A stretch of DNA of 64,000 nucleotides from JAJPJE01 sp963848375 (GCA_963848375.1 CAWKDK010000018.1:124001-188000), one strand, 5' to 3'; shown: positions 37,136 to 46,322, counted from the first letter of the stretch. A program made the numbers and translations. The notes: generated by a model not told the origin, from the letters alone.

Positions 37136-38633
37136 CTAGTTGAAAGGCCTCCGATTGCGGAAGGGCGGCTCTTCGTCACGCTCGCGAACGCGAGTCTCAG
37201 TTCGCTTCGGCTGACGTTCGCCGGCGCTGAAGACGCGCTCTTCGCTGCGTCCGATGCGCTTATGGGCGTACAGGCCTTCGAGGATGAACTCGGCGGCCGA
37301 GACCTGCAGTTCGACGGGATCCTCCGCAGTCACATTGAGAGCGCCAATGCGGTCCATCAGTCCCTGAATGCCTTCGAGAGTCGGAACAAGTTCGGCAGCT
37401 GCGGCGGAATCCTGAAGCTGGATGTTGCCGCCAAGGTCGAACCATTGCACGATCTGCTGAAGGTTCACGCCCTGGTAGGTCGTGTCGAAGGTGCTGGCGA
37501 TGGCGCTGCGGATGATCTCCCGAACCACATTGTCGGCGCCCTTCACTTCGCCTTCGTACTCGAGTTCGAGCTTGCCGGTCACGGCGGGAATGGCCGCGTA
37601 AATGTCGCCGATGCGGGGAACAACGAGTTCTTCATTATTGTGGATGGCACGGCGCTCAGCGTTGGAGATGACGTTTTCCATCACGCTAATCGGCAGACGC
37701 TGGCTGACGCCGGAGCGCTTGTCGACGCGCTTGTCTTCGCGCGCAACGAACGCCACGCGCTCGACGACTTCCTGTACGAAGGTGGGAACGCGCAGTTCGT
37801 AGCCATTGCGCTGCACCCATGCTTCCTGCGAGGTGATGGCGATGCCTTCTTCCACGGTGGCTGGATAATGCGTGCGGATTTCCGATCCGATGCGATCTTT
37901 GAGCGGAGTAACGATTTTCCCGCGCGCGGTGTAATCCTCTGGATTGGCACTGAATACGAGCGCCACATCGAGCGGCAGGCGAACTGGGTAACCCTTAATC
38001 TGGACATCGCCTTCCTGCATGATGTTGAAGAGGCCGACTTGGATTTTGCCGGCAAGATCGGGCAATTCGTTGATCGCGAATATGCCGCGATTCGCGCGAG
38101 GAAGAAGTCCGTAGTGCATGGTGAATTCGCTGCCGAGTTCGTGACCGCCGCGGGCGGCTTTGATCGGATCGATGTCACCGATCAGATCGGCAATCGTCAC
38201 ATCTGGCGTAGCAAGTTTTTCGACGTAGCGATTTTCCGGCGAAAGATACGTCGATCTTCGTGGCGTCGCCGCATTTGTCGATCAGGTCGCGACACGCGCG
38301 GCAGAGCGGCGCGTAGGGATTGTCGTGGATCTCGCATCCTGCGACATAGGGCAGCTCAGGATCGAGCAGACCAGTGAGCGCTCGCAGAATGCGGCTCTTT
38401 GCCTGACCGCGCAATCCGAGCAGGATGAAATTGTGCCGCGAAAGCACGGCATTGACGATCTGCGGAACCACGGTGTCTTCGTAGCCTACGATTCCGGGGA
38501 ACACCGCTTCTTCTCCGCTGCGCAGACGCGCGATCAGGTTCTCGCGCAGTTCATCTTTCACACGACGGGTACGCAGACGAGACTCAGAATAGGGGCTTCG
38601 GCGTAGTTCACCGAGAGTTTGAGGAAGATTCAT
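37136..38633 (-). CDS. MoxR-family AAA+ ATPase (magnesium-chelatase-like), frameshifted
   Basis: Removing one extra base in the region 38243-38249 gives 498 codons. The Walker A is GLRGQAKS and the Walker B-type sequence is GIFAINELPDL. A Cys-rich insert (CEIHDNP...CRACRDLIDKC) follows the Walker A region. The sequence resembles the ChlI/MoxR-type ATPase subfamily. As given, the first frame ends at 38175 and the second begins at 38200. It is paired with the VWA gene and divergent from the SDR gene. Confidence 0.85.
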
Positions 38634-38816
38634 AAGGGCCGGGACCTCACTCCACCAAACGATTGCTGGCGATTATACGGCCTTCACCAAGGGTTGTGAT
38701 TGTCGCACTTTTCCGCCGGTCTTATTGGATGCACCGGAGTGCAGGAATCGAGGCAAAATCTTGCGGCGACAAGCGTTTGCTTGACGTGAGCATCCCAAGC
38801 GTTTAAAAGCACCTAC

Positions 38817-39608
38817 ATGCGACTGGAAGGGAAAGTTGCCGTGATCACGGGCGCCTCGATGGGTATCGGCGAGGCAATGGCGAAGCTGTTCGTCGACGAA
38901 GGCGCGCTGGTAGTACTTAGTTCGCGCGATGAGAAACGGATTGAAGAAGCGCGCGCCCGCATTGGACGGCCGGAGAGAACGCTGGGTATCTTTTGCGACG
39001 TACGTAATCGCGAAGACCTGGATCGTCTCCTTGGACTGACTCTGCATAACTTTGGACGCGTAGATATATGGGTGAACAACGCCGGGTTTGGCCTACGTGA
39101 CACGATCGCTGACATGCCCATGCGCGACTGCCGCAACATGTTCGAGACCAACCTGTTCGGCGCGATCGAAGGCATTCAGGTAGTTGCACCGGTGATGGTG
39201 AAGCAAGGCAGTGGGACCATCATCAATGTTTCCAGTGTTGCCGGGCACATTCCGGTGCCAGGCATGGGCGCCTACTGTGCAACCAAGTTCGCGCTCAACG
39301 CGATTGCCAAGACGGCGCGCATGGAGCTAGCGAGCACGGGCGTGAAAGTGATGACGGTATGCCCGGGGTACATCGAGACGAACTTCTCGAAGAATGTGGT
39401 GCGCGGATCACAGGCGAACAAGTTCGATCCCGGGGCGCGCAAGGGAGGCACCGCGGAACAGGTCGCGCGTGCGACGCTCGAAGGCTATCTCAAAGGGAAA
39501 CGCGAAGTCGTGGTGCCGTGGTTTTACCGGATCGCGATTAAGTTCTACCAGCTGATTCCCGGAGTCGTAGAAGGGTTCATGAGCAAGCGGCTGGCGACAG
39601 GGAAGTAA
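38817..39608 (+). CDS. Short-chain dehydrogenase/reductase
   Basis: The 263-residue classical SDR has the cofactor motif TGASMGIG (about residues 11-18), NNAG, a catalytic Ser in VSSVAG and the YCATK Tyr-x3-Lys pair. The charged residue after the second beta strand (SSRDEKR) favours NADP(H). The C-terminal part (WFYRIAIKFYQLIPGVVEGFM) is hydrophobic, suggesting membrane association. The substrate is unknown. A strong hairpin follows it. Confidence 0.9.
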   Translation: MRLEGKVAVITGASMGIGEAMAKLFVDEGALVVLSSRDEKRIEEARARIGRPERTLGIFCDVRNREDLDRLLGLTLHNFGRVDIWVNNAGFGLRDTIADMPMRDCRNMFETNLFGAIEGIQVVAPVMVKQGSGTIINVSSVAGHIPVPGMGAYCATKFALNAIAKTARMELASTGVKVMTVCPGYIETNFSKNVVRGSQANKFDPGARKGGTAEQVARATLEGYLKGKREVVVPWFYRIAIKFYQLIPGVVEGFMSKRLATGK

Positions 39609-39625
39609 GTTGCTGCGGCAGAATC

Positions 39626-39652
39626 GCTCAGGGCACGTGCTGTGCCCTGAGC
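39626..39652. terminator. Strong hairpin between convergent genes
   Basis: Perfect 11-bp stem GCTCAGGGCAC / GTGCCCTGAGC with a 5-base loop (GTGCT), between the SDR and the convergent exported-protein gene. The T-run is short, so it may be a bidirectional terminator. Confidence 0.75.
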
Positions 39653-39668
39653 TAATTTCCCCGGGGAC

Positions 39669-40451
39669 TTACTCTTTCACTGCGGTAAAAGTGTCAGTGG
39701 TTCCCGAAAGCTTATTGTTGGCCACGATCTTCATGGATTTGCCGTCGGGGTTGAGCGCCATCCGTGATATGTACACGATCTTCCCGTCACGCTTATCGAT
39801 TTCTTCGATGGTATTTGCATCGACTTTCTTAAGAACAACAGAAGTTGTCCCCGGATCACCTTTGTAGGGATAGTCCTTACCGTCGAACTTGGCGTCATAC
39901 GACGAACCCGTAGGTGAGCTCATGGCAATGCCGTCATCAGTGGCCTTATAAGTAAAAACAAGCCCGTTGTCTGAAAAGCTGTTGAACTTAGTGATCCGCC
40001 AGGAACCCGAAATTGCGTGTGCGCTGGCAGAAGCTTTGGCCACACGTGTCAAAGTCTGCTCACCCTTCACGGGTTCGCTACTGTTTTGTGGTTGGAATTC
40101 AAACTTGGTGGTAAGAGTGTTTCCATCCTGCGAGACCGTGTCAGTTTCGTTGAAAACCACCTTTCCATTCTTCTGCCCGGTTTGCTGGATGGTGTGATCG
40201 TCCACGACCTTTACCGCAAGCGTGTCTGTATACGGATCGTCGGTGACCTTCTGGTCTTGACCATCGGCCTTCACATTGACTTTGGGGGTGCAGGTCGAAC
40301 AGGAGTACATGCCGTCCTTCAGCAGAAAAACCTGAGGCTTGGTACTGAGTTGAGCGTTATCGAGTTGCACCTTCCAGGTGCCGTCAAATTTGGATTGCGC
40401 GAACGTGAGCAGTGGATAGAGAGCGAGCAGGAGTACGATGAGCTTTTTCAT
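39669..40451 (-). CDS. Exported protein with lipocalin/DUF-like beta repeats
   Basis: The 260-residue product has a signal peptide (KKLIVLLLALYPLLTFAQS) and a mature part of two similar beta-rich halves, each with a 'F.GTW...L' opening (KFDGTWKVQLDN..., ISGSWRITKF...), suggesting an internally repeated beta-barrel fold. I recognise no named family. The start at 40451 (MKKLIV) is preferred to 40487 because GAGGAG lies about 10 bases upstream and a signal peptide then begins the protein. A strong hairpin lies beyond its 3' end. Confidence 0.75.
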   Translation of the reverse strand: MKKLIVLLLALYPLLTFAQSKFDGTWKVQLDNAQLSTKPQVFLLKDGMYSCSTCTPKVNVKADGQDQKVTDDPYTDTLAVKVVDDHTIQQTGQKNGKVVFNETDTVSQDGNTLTTKFEFQPQNSSEPVKGEQTLTRVAKASASAHAISGSWRITKFNSFSDNGLVFTYKATDDGIAMSSPTGSSYDAKFDGKDYPYKGDPGTTSVVLKKVDANTIEEIDKRDGKIVYISRMALNPDGKSMKIVANNKLSGTTDTFTAVKE

Positions 40452-40609
40452 AGGCGATTCTCTCCTCATGAACCGAATGGGACGCACAGCAGCCGCGATG
40501 GCTAGCGCCGATCAGTCAATTGGGTTCGATAACCGCCTAGGGAGGAGCCGGACTGTTGTCGGCTGAGGCCGGGATAACTTCCATCGACAGTGCCGACCGT
40601 CAGCTGAAA

Positions 40610-41022
40610 ATCCAGTGGAGGTTGCTACATAAATCTTGCCCAGCATCTTAAAAACCTTGCCCAGGGGCTTTCGGATTGGCTTCAAGTACCAATAGTGCCT
40701 CTGAATTAGTCTCGTAATAGCTTCCGCTGCCAAGTGTCCGCCACATCCTCTTTTCGCGATGTTCCGGAGCCACTGTTCGATGTATGTGATGTCCGATTTC
40801 ATGAAAGAGCACTCGCCCATATACAGCATCGCGCAACAAACCGAGCCAACGATAGCGCCCGATACCCCGTTCGATCTTGTCGACATAGAGCTCTATCCAT
40901 GGCTTGTTTCCAGCGTGAGCGGGATGATATCGCCCTATGGTGAATCTTTGAGAACGCCTTCTTCCTCGCGAAGTGACTTTGCCCAGACGATCACGACGAG
41001 GGAGTCCTGATTGATTGGTCAA
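40610..41022 (-). pseudogene. Decayed metalloprotease-like gene (HEIGHH motif)
   Basis: The minus-strand frame from 41022 contains WIELYVDKIERG...VLFHEIGHHIHRTVAPEHREK, with an HExxH zinc-binding signature. After the Lys the frame shifts to EDVAD-like sequence, meets an in-frame stop, and resumes in a third frame as YWYLKPIRKPLGKVFKMLGKI. Two frame changes and a stop point to true decay. The upstream end and an intact start are not recognisable. Confidence 0.6.
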
Positions 41023-41160
41023 GACAGGTTGCGTCGAGGCTCGTCAGATACTTTTGGGGCATAGAGTCCAGTAGCCGTCTAACGGTTTTCAAAGTGTGTC
41101 GCGGAGGAGAGAAGTTGTTGTAGAACTCGCGAATCGGGACCGAGTTAGCTCCATTGGAGC

Positions 41161-41472
41161 TTATCCGCCGAGTTCGTCCAGCATCGCCTGCATTTCTGAT
41201 TCAGCGTGGCGATCACTCGTGCGCCGAGCAGTGCTGATTCCATCACGCAGTAGTTGCTTCGCTTCATCGTTGCGGCCTGCGCGCGATAAGGTTTGCGCGG
41301 CCATGAAATAGCCTGCGGTGTAGTCGGGATTGGTCTTGATGAGCGTATGGAACTCGACGAGAGCGTTGTCGGTCTCGCCGCGGTGAGAGAGCTCCATGGC
41401 AAGTCCATAACGCGCGAAGGCGTTGCTGGGATCTTGCGTCAGGATGTCTTTAAGAGATTGCAGTCGGTCCAT
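41161..41472 (-). CDS. TPR-repeat protein, small
   Basis: The 103-residue cytoplasmic protein consists of about three tetratricopeptide repeats (SLKDILTQDPSNAFARYGLAMELSHRGETDNALVEFHTLIKTNPDYTAGYFMAAQTLSRAGRNDEAKQLL) with the usual W/L-x2-G/A-x6-Y-A pattern. It should be an adaptor for protein contacts. A divergent intergenic region with inverted ACTGA-word repeats separates it from the next gene. Confidence 0.85.
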   Translation of the reverse strand: MDRLQSLKDILTQDPSNAFARYGLAMELSHRGETDNALVEFHTLIKTNPDYTAGYFMAAQTLSRAGRNDEAKQLLRDGISTARRTSDRHAESEMQAMLDELGG

Positions 41473-41507
41473 GGGGTTCTCGGAGATTGTACCGCGACGC
41501 CGAGTTT

Positions 41508-41633
41508 TTCAGTCGATCAGTCTTATTCGCCGTCAGTATATCAGTACGTCAGCTGTCGGCCTGGTTCCGCCTGAGTACGAGTACTGAGATACTGACAACT
41601 TACTGAAAGACTGATGAACTGATCGACTATTCC
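41508..41633. repeat. ACTGA-word imperfect inverted repeat
   Basis: The left arm (41508-41556) contains TCAGT words and the right arm (41578-41633) the complementary ACTGA words (GTACTGA, ATACTGAC, GACTGAT, AACTGATCGAC). The arms can form an imperfect stem of about 45 bp in a gap between divergent genes. Confidence 0.65.
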
Positions 41634-41696
41634 AAAGACTGACAGACTGATCGACTCAAAGCCATTTACAATTGCTTCTCTCCCAGGAGATTGCGA

Positions 41697-42149
41697 GTGG
41701 CGTGTCCTTACTTCTTACCTGAACAGGAGCTGGTGGAGCTTGGCTTTCCGCATCCGCAGCGTCTGCCGCTTGGAACCGCCTGGCGCGGGACGTGCAGTGT
41801 TCCTGGTCAAAGCGGCATCGCTCCCAGTGAAGATGAGCTGAAGAATGGGTGCAACCTGGGATACGCGCGGGGTTGCAAGCGTCTGCCGCAGGAACGAACC
41901 GCCGATGCTGTGCGCTTTGCGATCGTTCGCGAGCGCGGCAGCGAGATTGAGGTCCGATACGCCTACGAGCGCAATTATGAGCCGGGCGATCATGGCAGCC
42001 TGCAATTCAAGCTGGCCGATGGCGCGTGGACCGCATCCAGTGCAGAGACGCAGCTGGCGCGCATGGCACAATGTTTCCTGCAGTCCTATTTACGCCGCCG
42101 CGAAGGAAGACTGAAAGAAGACGACGATGGCCGACCAGGAAATTCTTAA
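41697..42149 (+). CDS. Cys-rich small protein of unknown function
   Basis: The 150-residue product has Cys residues at CPYF near the N terminus, WRGTCSV and CNLGYARGCKRLP, arranged as a possible metal-binding set, and a C-terminal charged tail. I recognise no family. GTG 41697 is chosen because AGGAG lies 7 bases upstream; the TTG at 41691 is too close. It overlaps the thioesterase gene by 23 bp and probably shares its transcript. Confidence 0.65.
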   Translation: MACPYFLPEQELVELGFPHPQRLPLGTAWRGTCSVPGQSGIAPSEDELKNGCNLGYARGCKRLPQERTADAVRFAIVRERGSEIEVRYAYERNYEPGDHGSLQFKLADGAWTASSAETQLARMAQCFLQSYLRRREGRLKEDDDGRPGNS

Positions 42150-42660
42150 CCGCGAAGAGAGCCTTACTCCGAAGACCGTACGCGACTCGGCGTCGGAGAT
42201 GATCGAGCTTGTTCTCCCGAACGATGCCAACCCTTTAGGCAATCTGCTTGGCGGCCGACTGATGCACTGGATCGATCTAGCAGGCGCGCTGGCGGCCCAC
42301 CGGCACTCACGCGCGTACGCGGTCACGGCCTCGATCGACCATCTCGATTTCGTTACGCCGGTACATGTCGGCGATATGGTGATCCTGCAGTCGTCGGTGA
42401 ATCGCGCCTTCCATACTTCGATGGAAGTGGGTGTGAGGGCGATCGTCGAGAACTACATCAGCGGCACCCACCGCCATGTCAGTTCGGCCTATCTAACGTT
42501 CGTTGCAGTTGATAAATCAGGACGGCGCCTGCCGGTTCCGCCACTGGTTCCTGAAACCGAAGAAGAGAAGCGACGTTACGAAGATGCTGGCCACCGCCGC
42601 GAACACCGCAAGGCTGAGCGTGAGCGCAAGAAACGAAACTCAACTGCAGATGGTATTTAG
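42127..42660 (+). CDS. Acyl-CoA thioesterase (YciA-like hot-dog domain)
   Basis: The 177-residue product has a hot-dog-fold acyl-CoA thioesterase signature: ANPLGNLLGGRLMHWIDLAGALAAHRHSR, ASIDHLDFVTPVHVGDMV, SSAYLTFVAVD. It would hydrolyse acyl-CoA to the free acid and CoA in the cytoplasm. The C-terminal 40 residues are a Lys/Arg-Glu-rich tail. The start overlaps the end of the preceding gene. Confidence 0.9.
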   Translation: MADQEILNREESLTPKTVRDSASEMIELVLPNDANPLGNLLGGRLMHWIDLAGALAAHRHSRAYAVTASIDHLDFVTPVHVGDMVILQSSVNRAFHTSMEVGVRAIVENYISGTHRHVSSAYLTFVAVDKSGRRLPVPPLVPETEEEKRRYEDAGHRREHRKAERERKKRNSTADGI

Positions 42661-42701
42661 GGCGCACTGACGCCCGAAGAGCGCACCGAAACGTGTTTTC
42701 C

Positions 42702-42717
42702 TGTGATGCTCATCACA
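42702..42717 (+). promoter_or_regulatory. CRP/FNR-family palindrome upstream of cydAB
   Basis: TGTGATGCTCATCACA matches the CRP consensus TGTGA-N6-TCACA exactly. It lies 161 bp upstream of the cydA start, so a CRP/FNR-type regulator may control the terminal oxidase. The cognate regulator is not in this window. Confidence 0.7.
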
Positions 42718-42756
42718 GCGAGTTGTCTATCGGGCCCGAATAATCTCTGGGTTACT

Positions 42757-42808
42757 CGCCAGCCTGCGGAGCCTGGCGCGAAACGCAGGCCCGACCTCTC
42801 CGGCCTGC
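42757..42808 (+). promoter_or_regulatory. Two consecutive hairpins in the cydA leader
   Basis: Hairpin 1: CGCCAG (42757-42762) pairs with CTGGCG (42773-42778). Hairpin 2: GCAGGCC (42785-42791) pairs with GGCCTGC (42802-42808). They lie between the CRP-like site and cydA and could be an RNA structure in the leader. Confidence 0.45.
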
Positions 42809-42877
42809 CACATTGATTGAGCAAACCTCTCGCTTCACACTGGTTGCGATTGCGAGAAGTTTGGAGAAAAAATTTCT

Positions 42878-44248
42878 ATGGAAAGCGCCCTCCTCGTACA
42901 TCGGTTGCACTTTGCCTTTACGATCACGTACCACTACCTGTTTCCGCAGCTCACGATGGGTCTCGCCCCATTGATCGTAGTGCTGAAAACATTGGCGATC
43001 TGGAAGAAAGACGAACGCTACAACAACGCGGCCCGCTTCTGGGCCAGGATTTTCGGCATCAACTTCGTGCTCGGCGTGGTTACTGGAATTCCCATGGAAT
43101 TTCAGTTCGGCACCAACTGGTCGCACTTCTCGCGGTTTGCCGGTGGGGTGATCGGTCAGACGCTGGCGATGGAAGGCTTGTTTGCTTTCTTCCTGGAATC
43201 GACGTTCCTCGGACTGTTCCTTTACGGCGAGAAGCGCTTGAGTCCGAAACAGCACTGGTTTGCGGCCTTCATGGTATTTGCGGGGGCATGGCTTTCGGGT
43301 TATTTCATCATTGCGACCGATGCATGGATGCAGCACCCGGTCGGTTACGAAAAACTGCCGAACGGCACAGCCATGGTGAACAGTTTCTGGGGGCTGCTCC
43401 TGAACCCTTGGGCGCTCTGGCAGTACGCGCATAACATGAGCGGCGCGGTTGTTACCGGCTCCTTCGTGATGACAGCGATTGGCGCGTACTACCTGCTTAG
43501 CAGGAAACACATCGACCAGGGACAGATCTTCGTACGGACCGGAATCATTGCCGGCCTGATCTTTAGTTGTCTGCAGCTATTTCCCACGGGCGACGGGCAG
43601 GGCCGAATGGTCGCGCAACATCAACCGGTGACGCTGGCAGCGATGGAGGCACTCTACAACACCCAACCTGGCGCACCACTAGTGATCATTGGGCAGCCAG
43701 ACACACGAACCCAGAGCATCGACAACCCACTGACGGTTCCCAAGATGTTGAGCTTTCTGACCTATAAGCGCTGGGAGGCTGAGGTTAAGGGGCTAAACGC
43801 ATTTCCAAAGGAAGATTGGCCGGACAATATCCCGCTGCTCTATTTCTCGTATCACATCATGGTGGGACTGGGGACGATGTTCATCGCCGTAATGGTGGTG
43901 TCTGCGTTTCTGTTGTGGAGAAAGAAACTGTTCGACGCGCGCTGGATGCTGTGGATCCTGATGCTTTCGGCGCCGTTCCCCTACATCGCGAATATCGCCG
44001 GATGGATGACCGCCGAGATAGGACGCCAACCATGGCTGGTTTACGGTGTGATGCGCACAGCCGAGGGCTACTCGAAGATGGTGAGCGCCGGTAACGGCTG
44101 GTTCACGCTGCTGGGCTTCATGGGAATGTACACGGTTCTGTCGATTCTCTTCCTCTTCCTTATCTATCGAGAGATTGAACATGGACCTGTGGGCCTGCCT
44201 AGCGGCGACAAATTGACAAAGGAGCCAGCGGTCGTAACCGCGAACTAA
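42878..44248 (+). CDS. cydA: Cytochrome bd-type ubiquinol oxidase subunit I
   Basis: CydA binds the hemes and quinol of the bd oxidase, reducing oxygen to water in the inner membrane. The 456-residue product has nine or so hydrophobic helices and family segments including HRLHFAFTITYHYLFPQLTMGLAPLI, PMEFQFGTNWSHFS, and GRQPWLVYGVMRTAEG. The heme-ligand His near residue 19 in TYHYLFPQL is present. The short quinol loop is like the CioA (cyanide-insensitive) branch. It precedes cydB by 2 bp. Confidence 0.95.
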   Translation: MESALLVHRLHFAFTITYHYLFPQLTMGLAPLIVVLKTLAIWKKDERYNNAARFWARIFGINFVLGVVTGIPMEFQFGTNWSHFSRFAGGVIGQTLAMEGLFAFFLESTFLGLFLYGEKRLSPKQHWFAAFMVFAGAWLSGYFIIATDAWMQHPVGYEKLPNGTAMVNSFWGLLLNPWALWQYAHNMSGAVVTGSFVMTAIGAYYLLSRKHIDQGQIFVRTGIIAGLIFSCLQLFPTGDGQGRMVAQHQPVTLAAMEALYNTQPGAPLVIIGQPDTRTQSIDNPLTVPKMLSFLTYKRWEAEVKGLNAFPKEDWPDNIPLLYFSYHIMVGLGTMFIAVMVVSAFLLWRKKLFDARWMLWILMLSAPFPYIANIAGWMTAEIGRQPWLVYGVMRTAEGYSKMVSAGNGWFTLLGFMGMYTVLSILFLFLIYREIEHGPVGLPSGDKLTKEPAVVTAN

Positions 44249-44250
44249 AT

Positions 44251-45300
44251 ATGCCAACTCTATGGTTCTTGATCGTTGCCCTGATGCTGGTTGCCTATGT
44301 CGTGCTGGACGGTTTTGACCTGGGCGCTGGCTCGATCCATCTCTTTGTCGGTCGAACGGATGAAGAGCGCGCGACCGTAATACGGACGATTGGTCCGGTG
44401 TGGGACGGAAATGAAGTCTGGCTGCTGGCGGCAGGCGGGGCGCTGTACTTTGCGTTTCCGCTGCTGTACGCGTCGGCTTTCAGCGGATTCTATCTTCCGC
44501 TCATGATGGTGTTATGGCTGCTGATGCTGCGCGCGATCGGCATCGAATTTCGCATTCACAGCACCAGTGCAGTTTGGAGAGGCTTCTTCGACACCATCTT
44601 TTCGGCCGGGAGCGTTTTGCTGGCGATCTTTTACGGGGCAGCACTCGGCAACGTGGTGCGTGGAGTGCCGCTCAACGCCGATGGGTACTTCTTTCTGCCA
44701 CTGTGGACGAACTGGCGCGTGGGCGCGAACCCGGGCATTCTCGACTGGTACACCGTACTCTCTGGCGTACTGGCGCTGGTGGCGCTCACAGTGCACGGCG
44801 GTCTGTATGTGACGTCGAAGACCGAGGGCGCACTGAACGAGCGGGTTCACAAGACCGTGAGCCTGCTCTGGCCTGCGCTTGGATTGCTCACCGTGCTCAG
44901 CCTGATCGCAACCATCGTAATTCGTCCGATAGTGTTGACGAACTTCAAGGCACATCCAGTGGGATACCTCATCCCGCTGGTGGTATTTGGATCGCTGATC
45001 GCGCTGTTCTTCTATCACTCGAAGGGCCGTGAGAAATCCGCATTCATCTGCTCGTGCCTGTACCTGGCAGGCATGCTTGGCGGGGCCGCGTTTGCGGTGT
45101 ATCCGAACGTGCTGATGGCGTCCGGCGATTCGGCGAACAATCTAACTATCGCGAATACGATTACGGGCAGCTATGGCCTGCAGATCGCAATTCGCTGGTG
45201 GACGATCGGCATGGTTTTCGCAATCGCATACTTCGTGGTTCTGTACCGCATGTTCCGCGGCAAGCTGACCACCGAGGGAGGAGATAGCCACGGGTACTAG
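44251..45300 (+). CDS. cydB: Cytochrome bd-type ubiquinol oxidase subunit II
   Basis: CydB is the second membrane subunit of the bd oxidase. The 349-residue product has the N-terminal LWFLIVALMLVAYVVLDGFDLGAGSI and the following GPVWDGNEVWLLAAGGALYFAFP signatures, with eight hydrophobic segments. Translation is likely coupled to cydA (2-bp gap). There is no CydX-like small ORF that I can see. A nested hairpin follows at 45325. Confidence 0.95.
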   Translation: MPTLWFLIVALMLVAYVVLDGFDLGAGSIHLFVGRTDEERATVIRTIGPVWDGNEVWLLAAGGALYFAFPLLYASAFSGFYLPLMMVLWLLMLRAIGIEFRIHSTSAVWRGFFDTIFSAGSVLLAIFYGAALGNVVRGVPLNADGYFFLPLWTNWRVGANPGILDWYTVLSGVLALVALTVHGGLYVTSKTEGALNERVHKTVSLLWPALGLLTVLSLIATIVIRPIVLTNFKAHPVGYLIPLVVFGSLIALFFYHSKGREKSAFICSCLYLAGMLGGAAFAVYPNVLMASGDSANNLTIANTITGSYGLQIAIRWWTIGMVFAIAYFVVLYRMFRGKLTTEGGDSHGY

Positions 45301-45324
45301 GATCGGTTGATCGGGAGAAGTTAG

Positions 45325-45367
45325 ATCGGGTGATCGGATGAAGGTCCGGTTGCCCGATTTTGTTTGC
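45325..45367 (+). terminator. Probable terminator of cydAB
   Basis: Nested stem ATCGGG...CCCGAT enclosing CGGA/TCCG, followed by TTTGTTTG. The region also contains repeats of GATCGG-type words. Confidence 0.6.
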
Positions 45368-45410
45368 GCGCCTGAAATGCGGCGTTTCAGCGACTCCGCG
45401 TCCCACCGTC

Positions 45411-45416
45411 TATAAT
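45411..45416 (+). promoter_or_regulatory. Candidate -10 element of mrp
   Basis: TATAAT, 41 bp upstream of the mrp start; the -35 region is weak. Confidence 0.45.
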
Positions 45417-45457
45417 CGAATATTCGGATTCATGGTTCGTTCGCACAAGGAGCACTC

Positions 45458-46294
45458 GTGGCCCACCAGCATGCACAACCGCAGGGACCTCAGCCCATTC
45501 CGGGCGTCGACGCAGTTATTGCCGTAGGCAGCGGAAAGGGCGGCGTCGGCAAAACCACGCTGGCCGTGAACCTCGCATTGGCACTGGCGAAAATGGGGCA
45601 CAAAGTCGGATTGCTCGATGCCGACGTATATGGCCCGAACGTGCCGCTGATGCTGGGATCGAGCACCACTCCCCAGTTGAACGAGAAGAATCTGATCGTT
45701 CCCCCAGTCCGCTATGGACTGAAGGTAATCTCCGTTGGTCTGCTGAATCCCGGAGACAAGCCACTGATCTGGCGCGGGCCGATGCTCCACCAGATGGTTC
45801 GCGAGTTCGTGCAGCGCGTGGACTGGGGGCAACTGGATTATCTGATCGTCGACCTGCCGCCCGGAACCGGCGACGTAGCGCTCTCACTGATTCAAACTGT
45901 GTCGCTCACGGGAGCCGTGGTCGTTTCGACCCCTTCCGATGTTTCGCTGCAGGATGCGCGCAAAGCGATCGAAATGTTCCGGCAGGTTAAGGTCGATCTC
46001 TTGGGACTGGTCGAGAACATGAGCTACTTCGTGTGCCCGCATTGCAATCACGAGATCGACATCTTCTCCAAAGGCGGAGGGGAACGCACAGCGACTCAGT
46101 TCAGTATTCCGTTCCTGGGAAGCATCGAACTTGATCCCGACATTCGCAAAGGCGGCGACACCGGGAATCCCGTGGCTCTTCAGGGGGAAGACGCGGCCCA
46201 CGCGAAATCCATCTACGCCTTTGCGAGGAAAGTCGCCGAGCGGACGAAAGAGATCAGGGAAAGTTCGCCGGAGAACGTGATTCAGATCCAGTAG
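45458..46294 (+). CDS. Mrp/NBP35-family iron-sulfur cluster carrier ATPase
   Basis: The 278-residue P-loop ATPase has the deviant Walker A GSGKGGVGKTT, switch regions DADVYGPNVPLMLG and VDLPPGTGDVALS, and the CPHCNHE pair of cysteines near the C-terminal third (Cys-x2-Cys in VCPHCN) used in the homodimer to hold a [4Fe-4S] cluster. It lacks the N-terminal DUF59 domain of many Mrp proteins. It serves as a Fe-S cluster scaffold/carrier. GTG start with AAGGAG upstream. Confidence 0.92.
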   Translation: MAHQHAQPQGPQPIPGVDAVIAVGSGKGGVGKTTLAVNLALALAKMGHKVGLLDADVYGPNVPLMLGSSTTPQLNEKNLIVPPVRYGLKVISVGLLNPGDKPLIWRGPMLHQMVREFVQRVDWGQLDYLIVDLPPGTGDVALSLIQTVSLTGAVVVSTPSDVSLQDARKAIEMFRQVKVDLLGLVENMSYFVCPHCNHEIDIFSKGGGERTATQFSIPFLGSIELDPDIRKGGDTGNPVALQGEDAAHAKSIYAFARKVAERTKEIRESSPENVIQIQ

Positions 46295-46322
46295 ATTGCA
46301 GATTCCACTCGCGTTAGCAGGC

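Noticed and set aside
37262..38377. 371-codon plus-strand frame opposite MoxR
   Set aside because: The minus-strand MoxR reading has Walker motifs and pairs with the VWA gene; the plus frame has none.
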